DNA from: Sphingobacterium thalpophilum
Lineage (GTDB): Bacteria > Bacteroidota > Bacteroidia > Flavobacteriales > Flavobacteriaceae
Direction: 5' to 3'
Length of the DNA stretch: 8,593 nucleotides
Assembly: GCA_943325255.2 (NCBI GenBank)
Contig: CALPOS020000081.1
Coordinates: 1 to 8,593, forward strand
Positions 1 through 7,045 of this stretch are shown in pieces; the first letter of the stretch is position 1; every line of letters begins with the position of its first letter. Below the pieces are notes generated by a model. It saw only the letters and a program-made list of their open reading frames with translations, did no database searches and had not been told where the DNA came from. Made by a program: the position numbers and the translations under genes.

Positions 1-660
1 TATTGGATCACCGTAAATTACAGAGAGGCTTATAATATGTTTGCTTGTAATGGAATTCTTTTTAATCATGAATCGCCTTTGCGTGGAGAAACTTTCGTTA
101 CTCGAAAAATCACACGTGCGGTTGCCAAAATAGCTTTGGGACTTCAAACTGATTTATTCATGGGTAATCTAGATGCTCAAAGAGATTGGGGACATGCCAA
201 AGATTATGTAGAAGCCATGTGGAGAATCTTACAACAAGACTTAGCTGAAGATTATGTTATTGCTACTGGCGTAACAACTCGTGTACGTGATTTTATTAAA
301 ATGGCTTTCCAAGAAGTCGGTTTTACAGTTCGATTTGAGGGTGAAGGTGTCGATGAAAAAGGAGTTTTGGAATCTATCAATCCAGAAGTATATCAAAACG
401 CTTTGGGACATAACACATCTGAATTTAATATTCCAGCCATTGGTGCTGTTTTGGTCAAAGTTGATCCGGCCTATTTCCGACCCACTGAAGTAGATTTGTT
501 GATTGGTGATCCTACCAAATCTAAAACAAAATTGGGATGGCAGCCAAAATACGACTTGAAAATGTTGGTGGAAGAAATGGTCGCGATGGATGTTTCGTTG
601 TTTCTAAAAGACATTCATTTGGTAAAAGGAGGACATAAAATCTTGAAACAAGCGGAGTAA
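1..660 (+). CDS. gmd: GDP-mannose 4,6-dehydratase, C-terminal part (5' end outside window)
   Basis: This enzyme converts GDP-D-mannose to GDP-4-keto-6-deoxy-D-mannose, the cytoplasmic precursor of GDP-L-fucose, GDP-rhamnose and GDP-perosamine. The reading frame is open from base 1, so the apparent ATG at 37 is internal. The 219 visible residues begin at YWITVNYREAYN, just after the expected SPYxVAK catalytic Tyr/Lys segment, which is lost at the edge. Diagnostic blocks follow: NHESPLRGETFVTRKITRAV (residues 22-41 of the fragment), RDWGHAKDYV (61-70) and YFRPTEV...GDPTKSKTKLGW (from 158), matching the substrate-binding half of bacterial Gmd. A stretch of about 30 residues before the YFRP block differs from E. 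coli Gmd; I recall a similar variant in Bacteroidota homologues. The C-terminus looks complete and stops at TAA 658-660. No GDP-fucose synthase (fcl) follows; it may lie upstream or be absent. Identification is firm. Confidence 0.96.
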   Translation, partial: YWITVNYREAYNMFACNGILFNHESPLRGETFVTRKITRAVAKIALGLQTDLFMGNLDAQRDWGHAKDYVEAMWRILQQDLAEDYVIATGVTTRVRDFIKMAFQEVGFTVRFEGEGVDEKGVLESINPEVYQNALGHNTSEFNIPAIGAVLVKVDPAYFRPTEVDLLIGDPTKSKTKLGWQPKYDLKMLVEEMVAMDVSLFLKDIHLVKGGHKILKQAE

Positions 661-677
661 TTTTTTTAGGAGCTCAT

Positions 678-766
678 CCCGCTATCCGCTATATCTTTTT
701 TGCTACGTAACCTGCGGTCAAGACTCAAATTTTTTTAAGCAAAAAAGGATACCGCTGCTATCGGGG
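678..766. repeat. Imperfect long inverted repeat in the gmd downstream spacer
   Basis: Two arms face each other across a 33-base loop. The inner stem pairs TATC-TTTTTTGCT (692-704) with AGCAAAAAAGGATA (738-751): 13 base pairs and one bulged G. The outer parts, CCCGCTATCCGC (678-689) and CCGCTGCTATCGGGG (752-766), are also roughly complementary but with mismatches. It starts 17 bases after the gmd stop codon. From memory, the CCGCTATCCGCT / CCGCTGCTATCGGGGCT pair recurs between genes in Flavobacterium genomes, so I read it as a dispersed intergenic repeat. It could end or stabilise the gmd transcript, but there is no classical stem followed by a U-run at the end of the second arm. Confidence 0.7.
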
Positions 767-780
767 CTAGGAACCACCCC

Positions 781-809
781 GCCCTACGGGCACCCCTCCA
801 AAGGAGGGG
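781..809. repeat. Paired G+C-rich hairpins, second half of the intergenic repeat
   Basis: Two small hairpins stand side by side: GCCC-TAC-GGGC (781-791) and a perfect 7-bp stem CCCCTCC-AAA-GGAGGGG (793-809). They follow the long inverted repeat after about 14 bases and look like part of the same composite element. The stretch is far richer in G+C than the surrounding genes. Similar CCCTACGGGC / CCCCTCC...GGAGGGG strings are familiar to me from spacers in flavobacteria, a memory-based statement. The second hairpin is followed by AAACA, not a T-run, so it does not read as a rho-independent terminator on the + strand. Confidence 0.65.
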
Positions 810-851
810 AAACACAGGCAACATAAAACAGCATTCATCCAAAAAAAAGGC

Positions 852-2009
852 ATGGAAAAAATTAAAAATAGAAAGATTGTGGTCGTCAATCAAGCGACCA
901 ATTATCTCACTATTGGTTTTTGTAACGCCTTTTCAGAACGATTTGAAAAAGTAAGCCTGATTACCGGTAGCGTTCACATTCAAGGCGAAGAACTAAAGGA
1001 TACCATTGAAATTACAAAAATTAACAAATGGGAAGAACGTCCGGCAAGCAAAAAATTCTTTTCTTATATTTTGGCTTGTGTAAGAATTTATTGGCTCTTG
1101 TTGACAAAGTATCGAGGATTTGAAGTTTTTTTTGTTTCGATTCCACCGATGGGTTATTTATTAAATTTAATCCTTCCACATCGTTTCAGCATGGTTATTT
1201 GGGATGTTTATCCGGATATTTTCAAAATAACAGGCATGAAAGAAGCGCATCCGCTGTACCGAATCTGGGCTGCGTTGAACCGAAAATCTTTCAAAAAAGC
1301 ATTCAAACTTTTTACGATTAGCGATAAGATGGCTGATTTGGTCGGAGGTTATGTTTCTCAATCTAAAATTATCATTCAACCCATTTGGTCTATTTTTCAA
1401 CAAAACGAACGCGTTTCGAAAGAGGAAAACAAGTTTATAAAACAACATCAATTAGAAGGCAAATTCATCGTTCAATATTCTGGAAACATCGGACTGACGC
1501 ACAAAGTTGAGGTTGTTGTGCAGTTGGCGGAACTCTTGAAAGACAATGAAACCATACTTTTTCAAATCATAGGTCGTGGCCCACGAGTTCCAGCACTTCA
1601 GAAAATAGTCGAAGAAAAGCAGCTTCCCAATTGTACATTTCTTCCTTTTCAAACCGACGAAATGTTTCCTTTTTCGCTATCTGGCGCCGATTTGGGCATT
1701 GTGATTTTGGATGAATTAACATCAAAAGGCAGTGTTCCCAGTAAATCCTATAATTTGATGAGCTATGGAATTCCCTCTTTATATATTGCTGGAGAAGATT
1801 CAGAATTACATTCTTATGCTACAAAATATGGTTACGCGAAATGCTGCACCGAAAGAGAATTGGAAAAAGCCAAAAACTTTATTGTCGACTTGAGCAATGA
1901 TAAACAAAAATGGCAAGAGATGTCTGAGAATGCGCTTCAAACTTCTACGTTATTCCGTCGCGACAATGCGGATAAATTTGTGGATATGTACCTAAAAAAC
2001 AACGGATGA
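852..2009 (+). CDS. GT4-family glycosyltransferase (WbuB-like)
   Basis: A 385-residue protein predicted to transfer a sugar from a nucleotide donor onto a growing lipid-linked glycan at the cytoplasmic membrane face. The N-terminal half has a GT-B start (IVVVNQATNYLTIGF, 9-23), hydrophobic membrane-facing segments (about 71-84 and 99-109) and VIWDVYPDI (115-123), typical of WbuB/WcaI-like GT4 proteins. The C-terminal donor domain shows VQYSGNIGLTH (207-217), IIGRGPR (239-245) and VPSKSYNLMSYGIPSLYI (295-312). The last block occupies the usual GT4 EX7E region, with KGSVPSKSYN in place of a clear first Glu. Length is normal. It is the first gene of the tight run and shares an ATGA overlap with the next gene. 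The ATG at 852 is preceded by an A-rich tract. I see no TAnnTTTG box in the spacer, so the promoter is unclear. Donor and acceptor cannot be told from sequence. Confidence 0.88.
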   Translation: MEKIKNRKIVVVNQATNYLTIGFCNAFSERFEKVSLITGSVHIQGEELKDTIEITKINKWEERPASKKFFSYILACVRIYWLLLTKYRGFEVFFVSIPPMGYLLNLILPHRFSMVIWDVYPDIFKITGMKEAHPLYRIWAALNRKSFKKAFKLFTISDKMADLVGGYVSQSKIIIQPIWSIFQQNERVSKEENKFIKQHQLEGKFIVQYSGNIGLTHKVEVVVQLAELLKDNETILFQIIGRGPRVPALQKIVEEKQLPNCTFLPFQTDEMFPFSLSGADLGIVILDELTSKGSVPSKSYNLMSYGIPSLYIAGEDSELHSYATKYGYAKCCTERELEKAKNFIVDLSNDKQKWQEMSENALQTSTLFRRDNADKFVDMYLKNNG

Positions 2010-3145
2010 TTTCTCGTATAAAAGATAGTCTCATCAATAATTTAAAGAACAGTATCGGTTGGAAAACCAAGCGTAGAATTGTTGTTTTTTCAGTTGATGA
2101 TTATGGAAATGTTCGTCTTCACTCCAAAGAGGCGAGAAGTAAATTGGATGAAGCGGGAATGAAAATCTATTCGCGTTTTGATCTTTTTGATACTTTAGAA
2201 ACCAAACAAGATCTAGAACAATTGTTTGCTGTTTTAAATTCAGTAAAAGACAAAAATGGCCGAAGCGCAGTATTTACGCCTTTTGCACTTCCTTGTAATA
2301 TCGATTTTGAAAAAATGGCTGCGGATGATTATCGTAATTTCTACTTTGAAAATCTTCCACAAACCTATAGTAAGTTAGCTAAAGAGCAACCAGGAGCATA
2401 TGATGGCGCATGGGAATTGTGGCAAGAAGGAATAGCGAAGGGTTTTTTAAAGCCGCAATTTCACGGAAGAGAACATTTGAACTTATTAGTTTTTAATGAT
2501 AAGTTAAAAAAGAGAGATCCGCAATTGCTAACCGCTCTGAAAAATAAATGCTACACGAGTATTTCAGACGATGATTATCCAACGATGTCAAGTACTGCTG
2601 CTTTTGATTTTTTTGATGTCAGCGACAATGAACAATTAAAACCAATCATCAAAGAAGGATTGCAATTGTTTGAAGAAGTTTATGGCTATCGAAGCAATTA
2701 CTTCACGCCACCGGTTTATCAAATTCATCATTCTCTTTTTCCAACTTTAAAGGAAAATGGAATCACGTACATCGATTTAGGATTGGTCAGAAGAGAACAT
2801 CAGGGACAAAATAACTATAAGACATCCTTCAATTATATTGGAAAAAAGGCGGACGAGAATCTTACAATTGTAGTAAGAAATATTGTTTTCGAACCTACGG
2901 AAGAGCGCGGCGTAGATTGGGTTCATTTTACAATGAAACAAATTGAACGGGCATTTCGATGGAACAAGCCCGCAATCATTAGCTCTCATCGCGTCAATTT
3001 CTGCGGACATGTTGATCCTGAAAACCGAGGAAAAGGCCTACAAACTTTGCAGCAATTGCTTCAGGAGATTGTCAAAAGATGGCCTGATGTTGAGTTTATG
3101 TCTGCAGATGAAATGGCTGATTGCCTTAAAAATGAAAGAAAATGA
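2006..3145 (+). CDS. Polysaccharide deacetylase-like protein (divergent CE4/NodB fold)
   Basis: A 379-residue protein without signal peptide or membrane segment, so probably cytoplasmic. It carries a recognisable but altered metal site of carbohydrate esterase family 4. FSVDDYGN (28-35) stands for the TFDDG motif, with D31 and D32 as catalytic base and metal ligand. FHGREHLNL (152-160) gives the HxxxH pair H153/H157. NYFTPPVY (231-238) resembles the RxPxG loop and ISSHRVNF (325-332) the C-terminal Leu-His motif. Long insertions make it larger than a NodB domain of about 200 residues. Families annotated polysaccharide (de)acetylase occur in Bacteroidota glycan loci, but I know of no demonstrated substrate for this type. 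It starts in an ATGA overlap with the glycosyltransferase and ends in another with the ATP-grasp gene. Likely roles are de-N- or de-O-acetylation of a lipid-linked or nucleotide sugar. The fold is fairly sure; the reaction is inferred. Confidence 0.75.
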   Translation: MISRIKDSLINNLKNSIGWKTKRRIVVFSVDDYGNVRLHSKEARSKLDEAGMKIYSRFDLFDTLETKQDLEQLFAVLNSVKDKNGRSAVFTPFALPCNIDFEKMAADDYRNFYFENLPQTYSKLAKEQPGAYDGAWELWQEGIAKGFLKPQFHGREHLNLLVFNDKLKKRDPQLLTALKNKCYTSISDDDYPTMSSTAAFDFFDVSDNEQLKPIIKEGLQLFEEVYGYRSNYFTPPVYQIHHSLFPTLKENGITYIDLGLVRREHQGQNNYKTSFNYIGKKADENLTIVVRNIVFEPTEERGVDWVHFTMKQIERAFRWNKPAIISSHRVNFCGHVDPENRGKGLQTLQQLLQEIVKRWPDVEFMSADEMADCLKNERK

Positions 3146-4158
3146 TAAAGAGATTAATCTATTTAGGCTACTACATCAAGCAAATGGATTGGGAGAAGTT
3201 TTGGCTTTTCCTAAATTACGCAGCTGAGCAAACAAGGCGAAGTAAAATTAGTATTTTGTATGATGTCCTTACTTGCGTCTTCGTCTACAACATTTCTATT
3301 TTGGAATATTTTCAGTTCCGATTTTTTGAAAAGAATAAAGCGGAGCGTGAGCTTTGGGCTGGCACTGGATATATGTTTGAATACCAACTCATGATGAATC
3401 CTAAAAATCAAAGAGACATCCTAGACGACAAGACCAAATTTTACAAAAGCTATGGAGAATATTTTGTTCATACGGTAGCTGATATTGCTGACTTGAAGAA
3501 GTATCCAGACCAAAGAAGAAAGCTACTTAGTACTCCTTCAGGGAAATTAGTTTTTAAAGTGGCAGATGGTAAATGTGGTATTGCCGTGGAGATTAGAAAA
3601 GCGAGTGATTTTTCTCCAGAAGCGATGATTGATTTTATGGAAAAGAATCATTTCGATTTGGTTGAAGAGTTTATTATTCAGCATCCAAAACTCTCGGAAC
3701 TGTCGCCGTCTGCGGTCAATACCGTGCGAATTTTTACGCAATTGAATGCTAACAATGAAGTTGAAATCTTAGGTTGCCGTCAGCGGATTTCGGTCAATTC
3801 TTCTGTCGATAATATGGCTGCAGGAAATCTTGCGGCACCAATAGATGAAATGACGGGAATTGTAAATGGTCCGGCGGTTTATAGCGATATTACAAAACCT
3901 GAAGAAGTGAATCATCCGATTACCAAGGTTCCCATTGTTGGATTTCAAGTACCATTTTGGGATGAAACTATGGCAATGGTCAAGCAGGCCGCATTGTTAC
4001 ATCCACAAAACAGATCTATCGGTTGGGATATTGTCATCACAGAAAAAGGTCCTGGATTTATTGAAGGCAATCATGATTGGTGCAAATTATTGTGGCAATT
4101 ACCAGCAAAAAAAGGAATGAAATCAGTTTTAGACGCTTATAAAAAAAGCTATGTATAG
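3142..4158 (+). CDS. Sugar-transfer-associated ATP-grasp protein (ATPgrasp_ST type)
   Basis: A 338-residue protein that looks like an ATP-grasp ligase of the group found beside sugar transferases (Pfam ATPgrasp_ST, assigned by eye). PSGKLVFKVADGKCG (132-146) carries the nucleotide-binding lysines and Gly-rich loop, and LVEEFI (173-178) the adenine-contact acidic residues. LSPSAVNTVRI (187-197) and SIGWDIVITEKGPGFIEGNH (292-311) provide the expected Mg-binding residues D296, E308 and N310. The N-terminal 90 residues are basic and aromatic, possibly membrane-associated, with no clear transmembrane helix. ATP-grasp enzymes join a carboxylate to an amine or similar nucleophile through an acyl phosphate, so this one may attach an amino acid or other acid to a sugar; the substrate is unknown to me. 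It is coupled by ATGA to the CE4-like gene and overlaps the sugar transferase gene by 8 bases. The family is likely; the function is open. Confidence 0.8.
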   Translation: MIKRLIYLGYYIKQMDWEKFWLFLNYAAEQTRRSKISILYDVLTCVFVYNISILEYFQFRFFEKNKAERELWAGTGYMFEYQLMMNPKNQRDILDDKTKFYKSYGEYFVHTVADIADLKKYPDQRRKLLSTPSGKLVFKVADGKCGIAVEIRKASDFSPEAMIDFMEKNHFDLVEEFIIQHPKLSELSPSAVNTVRIFTQLNANNEVEILGCRQRISVNSSVDNMAAGNLAAPIDEMTGIVNGPAVYSDITKPEEVNHPITKVPIVGFQVPFWDETMAMVKQAALLHPQNRSIGWDIVITEKGPGFIEGNHDWCKLLWQLPAKKGMKSVLDAYKKSYV

Positions 4159-4747
4159 TAATTTTTTTAAAGTACTCATCGATTTTATTGCTGCATTTGT
4201 TATTGTTTTAGTGGTATTAATTCCAATGTTATTCATTGCGATGCTGGTGCTGCTAGAATCAAGAGGGCCTTTGTTTTTTAGACAAGAGCGCGTGGGCAAG
4301 GACTTGAAGTTGTTTAGTGTATATAAGTTTAGGACGATGACTCACGAGAAAAGAATCGTGGGCGATACGCCAATTATCGGAAAAGCAGCTGGTGTGACCA
4401 AAGTGGGTTATTATTTACGGCGGTATAAAATTGACGAATTGCCACAACTTCTGAATGTACTTTTGGGCGATATGAGTTTGGTTGGACCACGACCTAGTGT
4501 TCCGGAACAATTAGCCAATATGTCCGAAGAGGAGCAGCGTCGTTATTCCGTTCGACCAGGATTGACAGGTCTGGCACAGATCAATGGCAATATTCATTTA
4601 AGCTGGAAAGAACGCTTTGTATACGATTTAGAATATGTAAATAAGGTCACGTTTTGGAATGACATAAAGATTATTTTCAAGACTATATTTATTGTTGTTT
4701 TAGGAGAAAAAAAGTTCATTAACAAACCCCTGTTGAATGAAAAATAA
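4151..4747 (+). CDS. Initiating sugar-phosphate transferase, WcaJ/PglC type (first of two)
   Basis: A monotopic phosphoglycosyltransferase of 198 residues, close to the PglC minimal length. It would move a sugar 1-phosphate from a UDP-sugar to undecaprenyl phosphate at the inner membrane, starting a glycan repeat unit. Residues 8-35 form one hydrophobic segment broken at P25, consistent with a re-entrant membrane helix. LFFRQERVGK (41-50), YKFRTM (58-63), the catalytic Asp-Glu pair D95/E96 in KIDELPQLLN, GDMSLVGPRP (106-115) and RPGLTGLAQING (135-146) are all in order and canonical. A second hydrophobic stretch (171-184) near the C-terminus is amphipathic and typical of the family. It overlaps the ATP-grasp gene by 8 bases and the formyltransferase gene by 11. 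No dehydratase or loop domain is fused, unlike full-length WbaP/WcaJ. Family and reaction are sure; the sugar is not readable. Confidence 0.93.
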   Translation: MYSNFFKVLIDFIAAFVIVLVVLIPMLFIAMLVLLESRGPLFFRQERVGKDLKLFSVYKFRTMTHEKRIVGDTPIIGKAAGVTKVGYYLRRYKIDELPQLLNVLLGDMSLVGPRPSVPEQLANMSEEEQRRYSVRPGLTGLAQINGNIHLSWKERFVYDLEYVNKVTFWNDIKIIFKTIFIVVLGEKKFINKPLLNEK

Positions 4748-5735
4748 TATGGTAGAGAATCCGAAAATTATTCTTATTGGAAGTGTTAACAGCAGTAGAA
4801 AAACACTTGAAAAATTAATCGAACACCAATTGAATGTAGTTGCTGTACTTGGCTTGCATCCAGACGCTGCGGCAAATGTTTCGGGTTATCGTGATTTGAA
4901 AGAATTAAGTGAAAATAATCATATTCCTTTTCAATATTTCTCTAAAGTTAATGACACTGAAATTGTTGATTTTGTGCAAGCTAAAAGTCCAGATTTGGTT
5001 TTTGTAGTGGGTTTGTCGCAAATGATTCGAGAAGATTTGCTGGAAATTCCAAAATTCGGACTCATTGGTTTTCACCCAACAAGATTACCAGAAGGTAGAG
5101 GTAGAGGCGCTATTGCATGGATTATACTTGGTAAAGTACAAGGTGCTGCGTCTTTTTTTAAGATGGATGAAGGGATGGATTCTGGATCGATTTGGTCGCA
5201 AGTGAACTATGATGCCAGTGAAAATGATGACGCTACTTCTATAGTGCAACAAATTTTGGAAGCAATCGATAATGCACTTGATGCCGTGTTGCCCAATCTT
5301 AAAAAAGGCATTTTTATCACTACGCCACAAGACGAATCTAAAGCTACTTATCTTGGAAAACGAAACCCAGAAGATGGTATGGTTGATTGGAAGCAATCCG
5401 CACTAAGCATTCACCAACTCATTAGAGCAACGACAAAACCATTACCCGGTGCCTATACTTATTTAGGGACTAAGAAAGTGATTATTTGGAAAGCGTCGGT
5501 GTCGGAAATTGCAAATCATTTAGGGGTTGTCGGACGCATTGTCATTGCTGATGAAAATAATGGTGTTCATATTCAAACAGGAGAAGGTTTGTTGAAATTA
5601 GAACATATTGAAGGTCTTGAAATAGAAAGTTTGAAAGTAGGGCAAACGCTTGGATTCAATTTTGAAAAAGAATATCATAAATTGTCAGAAAGAATAGAAA
5701 CAATTGAAAATCAATTAAAAAATGGAAAACCATAA
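4737..5735 (+). CDS. Formyltransferase-like protein (Fmt/ArnA type) with altered catalytic triad
   Basis: A 332-residue protein with the layout of N10-formyl-tetrahydrofolate-dependent formyltransferases: a Rossmann-like N-terminal domain (1-195) and an Fmt_C-like domain (205-255, YLGKRNPEDGMVDW then LIRATTKPLPGAY). In Fmt and ArnA the triad is Asn-x-His...Asp. Here the segment reads LIGFHPTRLPEGRGRG (109-124), so H113 and D148 (MDEGMDSG) are kept but Asn is replaced by G111. Placement in a glycan operon next to a PIG-L deacetylase, rather than beside peptide deformylase, points to a sugar amine rather than Met-tRNA as acceptor. The C-terminal 30 residues are charged and helical, perhaps a short coiled coil. 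ATG 4737 overlaps the upstream gene by 11 bases. ATG 4749 (Met5), one base after that gene's stop and behind an A-rich run, is an equally good start. The fold is sure; N-formylation of a sugar is inferred. Confidence 0.82.
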   Translation: MKNNMVENPKIILIGSVNSSRKTLEKLIEHQLNVVAVLGLHPDAAANVSGYRDLKELSENNHIPFQYFSKVNDTEIVDFVQAKSPDLVFVVGLSQMIREDLLEIPKFGLIGFHPTRLPEGRGRGAIAWIILGKVQGAASFFKMDEGMDSGSIWSQVNYDASENDDATSIVQQILEAIDNALDAVLPNLKKGIFITTPQDESKATYLGKRNPEDGMVDWKQSALSIHQLIRATTKPLPGAYTYLGTKKVIIWKASVSEIANHLGVVGRIVIADENNGVHIQTGEGLLKLEHIEGLEIESLKVGQTLGFNFEKEYHKLSERIETIENQLKNGKP

Positions 5736-6405
5736 AAACATATTAGTTGTTGCACCACATTGTGATGATGAAATTTTAGGTTGTGGTGGTATCATGGCGA
5801 AACACATTGCGAATGGAAATGATGTATACGTTGCCATTGTAACTAACGGTCATCTTGGAGCACCCGAATTGTTCACAAAAAAAGGTACTGAAAAAGTTCG
5901 GGATGAAGCCCTTCAAGCCCATCAATATTTAGGCGTAAGAAAAACGATTTTTTTAGATTTTCCAGCGGTGAATTTGGATGCTATTCCAGCTTATAAATTA
6001 TCTTTAGCCCTTTCGAATGTCATTAAGGAATTTGTGATTGATACAATGTTTATCCCGCATCGGGGTGATATTCATAAAGATCATAGAATCACCTACGAAG
6101 CGGCCTTAGTCGCTGCTAGACCTATAAATAATTGCAACGTAAAACGCATTTATTCCTATGAAACATTATCGGAAACAGAATGGGCAGCACCTTTTGGGGA
6201 TGACGTATTTATACCAACAGTTTTTGTTAATATAGAAAATGAAATTGAAGATAAATTAAGAGCTTTTCAATTCTTTACCTCACAAATAAAGCAATTTCCT
6301 CATTCAAGATCTCCAGAAATTATAAGAGTGCTGTCAAATTATCGAGGTGCTACTGTAGGATTTTCAAATGCAGAAGCCTTTATGTTGATTAGGTCTATAG
6401 AATAG
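5722..6405 (+). CDS. PIG-L/LmbE-family N-deacetylase
   Basis: A 227-residue Zn-dependent deacetylase of the PIG-L/LmbE/BshB family, which removes N-acetyl groups from GlcNAc-type sugars. VVAPHCDDEILGCGG (9-23) is the PHxDDExxGxGG motif, with H13 and D16 as metal ligands and D15 as general base. IPHRGDIHKDHR (111-122) contains the H-x-D-H motif that supplies the third ligand, H121. There is no signal peptide or membrane segment, so it should act in the cytoplasm. The length fits the family. Its start codon lies 14 bases inside the formyltransferase gene, so the two are probably translated together, which suggests consecutive reactions on one substrate. BshB-like bacillithiol enzymes share this fold, but no bacillithiol genes are adjacent, making a nucleotide- or lipid-linked amino sugar the better guess. 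Family certain, substrate inferred. Confidence 0.9.
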   Translation: MENHKNILVVAPHCDDEILGCGGIMAKHIANGNDVYVAIVTNGHLGAPELFTKKGTEKVRDEALQAHQYLGVRKTIFLDFPAVNLDAIPAYKLSLALSNVIKEFVIDTMFIPHRGDIHKDHRITYEAALVAARPINNCNVKRIYSYETLSETEWAAPFGDDVFIPTVFVNIENEIEDKLRAFQFFTSQIKQFPHSRSPEIIRVLSNYRGATVGFSNAEAFMLIRSIE

Positions 6406-6412
6406 CTTGAAC

Positions 6413-7045
6413 ATGAAACAAAAATTAATTATTGTTGGAGCTGGAAGTGTTGGCAAATTCATTGCTTACAACATCGACCAATTAACGGTTTCATATGAAA
6501 TACTTGGTTTTTTAGACGATGATCTTTCCAAACAAGGTTCTTCAATAGCAGGATATCAAGTTATTGGAACTGTTGATCGTTTAAATGAATTTTCTGATCA
6601 AGGTTACGCCATCGTTTGGGGCATTGCATTTCCAAAGATTAAGAAAAAATTATTCGATAAATATCAAAGTTTAGTGTTTGATTTTCCTTCTTTTATATCC
6701 AAAAGTGCATGGATTTCACAATCGGTCCGCATTGGTGCGGGTTCCATTATTTATCCCGGGACATCTATAAATTATGAATGTGAAATTGGTGATTTCGTGG
6801 TGATCAATATGAATTGTTCTTTGGGGCATAATTGCAGTGTCGGAAGCTATAGTTCATTAGCTCCAGGTGTTAATTTTGCTGGTCACACTAAAGTTGGTCA
6901 CTATGTTGAAGTTGGAATTGGTGCTACAACCATTCAAAATGTAATTATTAATGATTACGCAATAATTGGAGGGCAATCAATGTTGGTTAACAATGTCATG
7001 AATGGCGATGTGGTAGTAGGAATTCCGGCTAAGAGTATCAAATGA
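6413..7045 (+). CDS. PglD/NeuD-type sugar O/N-acetyltransferase (left-handed beta-helix)
   Basis: A 210-residue acyltransferase of the PglD/NeuD group. In Campylobacter, PglD uses acetyl-CoA to acetylate the 4-amino group of UDP-4-amino-4,6-dideoxy-GlcNAc, giving UDP-di-N-acetylbacillosamine. The N-terminal PglD_N domain starts IIVGAGSVGKFIA (6-18) and has LGFLDDD (31-37). From about residue 100 the sequence follows hexapeptide repeats (VRIGAG, CEIGDF, CSVGSY, TKVGHY, AIIGGQ) and ends VVGIPAKSIK. H139 in SLGHNCSVG aligns with the catalytic His of PglD. I chose ATG 6413, because the alternative TTG at 6407 only adds two residues ahead of the conserved beta strand. The gene begins 7 bases after the PIG-L stop, the only non-overlapping junction in the run, and shares an ATGA overlap with the next gene. 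The PglE-like gene downstream supports the PglD reading; O-acetylation is the alternative. Confidence 0.88.
   Translation: MKQKLIIVGAGSVGKFIAYNIDQLTVSYEILGFLDDDLSKQGSSIAGYQVIGTVDRLNEFSDQGYAIVWGIAFPKIKKKLFDKYQSLVFDFPSFISKSAWISQSVRIGAGSIIYPGTSINYECEIGDFVVINMNCSLGHNCSVGSYSSLAPGVNFAGHTKVGHYVEVGIGATTIQNVIINDYAIIGGQSMLVNNVMNGDVVVGIPAKSIK

Noticed and set aside
793..809. Rho-independent terminator at the perfect G+C hairpin
   Set aside because: The stem is strong but is followed by AAACACAGG rather than a T-run on the + strand, and there is no minus-strand gene for it to end.
661..851. CRISPR repeat, small RNA gene or tRNA in the spacer
   Set aside because: The hairpins are different from each other and not regularly spaced, no cloverleaf can be drawn, and no promoter-like box with matching start is present.
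1167..1652. Two minus-strand open frames of 66-94 codons opposite the GT4 gene
   Set aside because: They lie wholly inside a well-supported gene, show no recognisable motif and have a composition expected of antisense frames of A+T-rich coding sequence.
2943..3227. A + strand open frame of 94 codons bridging the CE4-like and ATP-grasp genes
   Set aside because: It is out of frame with both neighbours, whose conserved motifs and ATGA junction explain the region fully.
5085..5396. A 103-codon minus-strand open frame opposite the formyltransferase gene
   Set aside because: It runs antisense to the catalytic region of a conserved protein, and its translation has no coherent domain or start context.
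6407..6412. TTG start for the PglD-like gene
   Set aside because: It adds only two residues before ATG 6413; the ATG starts directly ahead of the conserved beta strand, so the shorter form is preferred.
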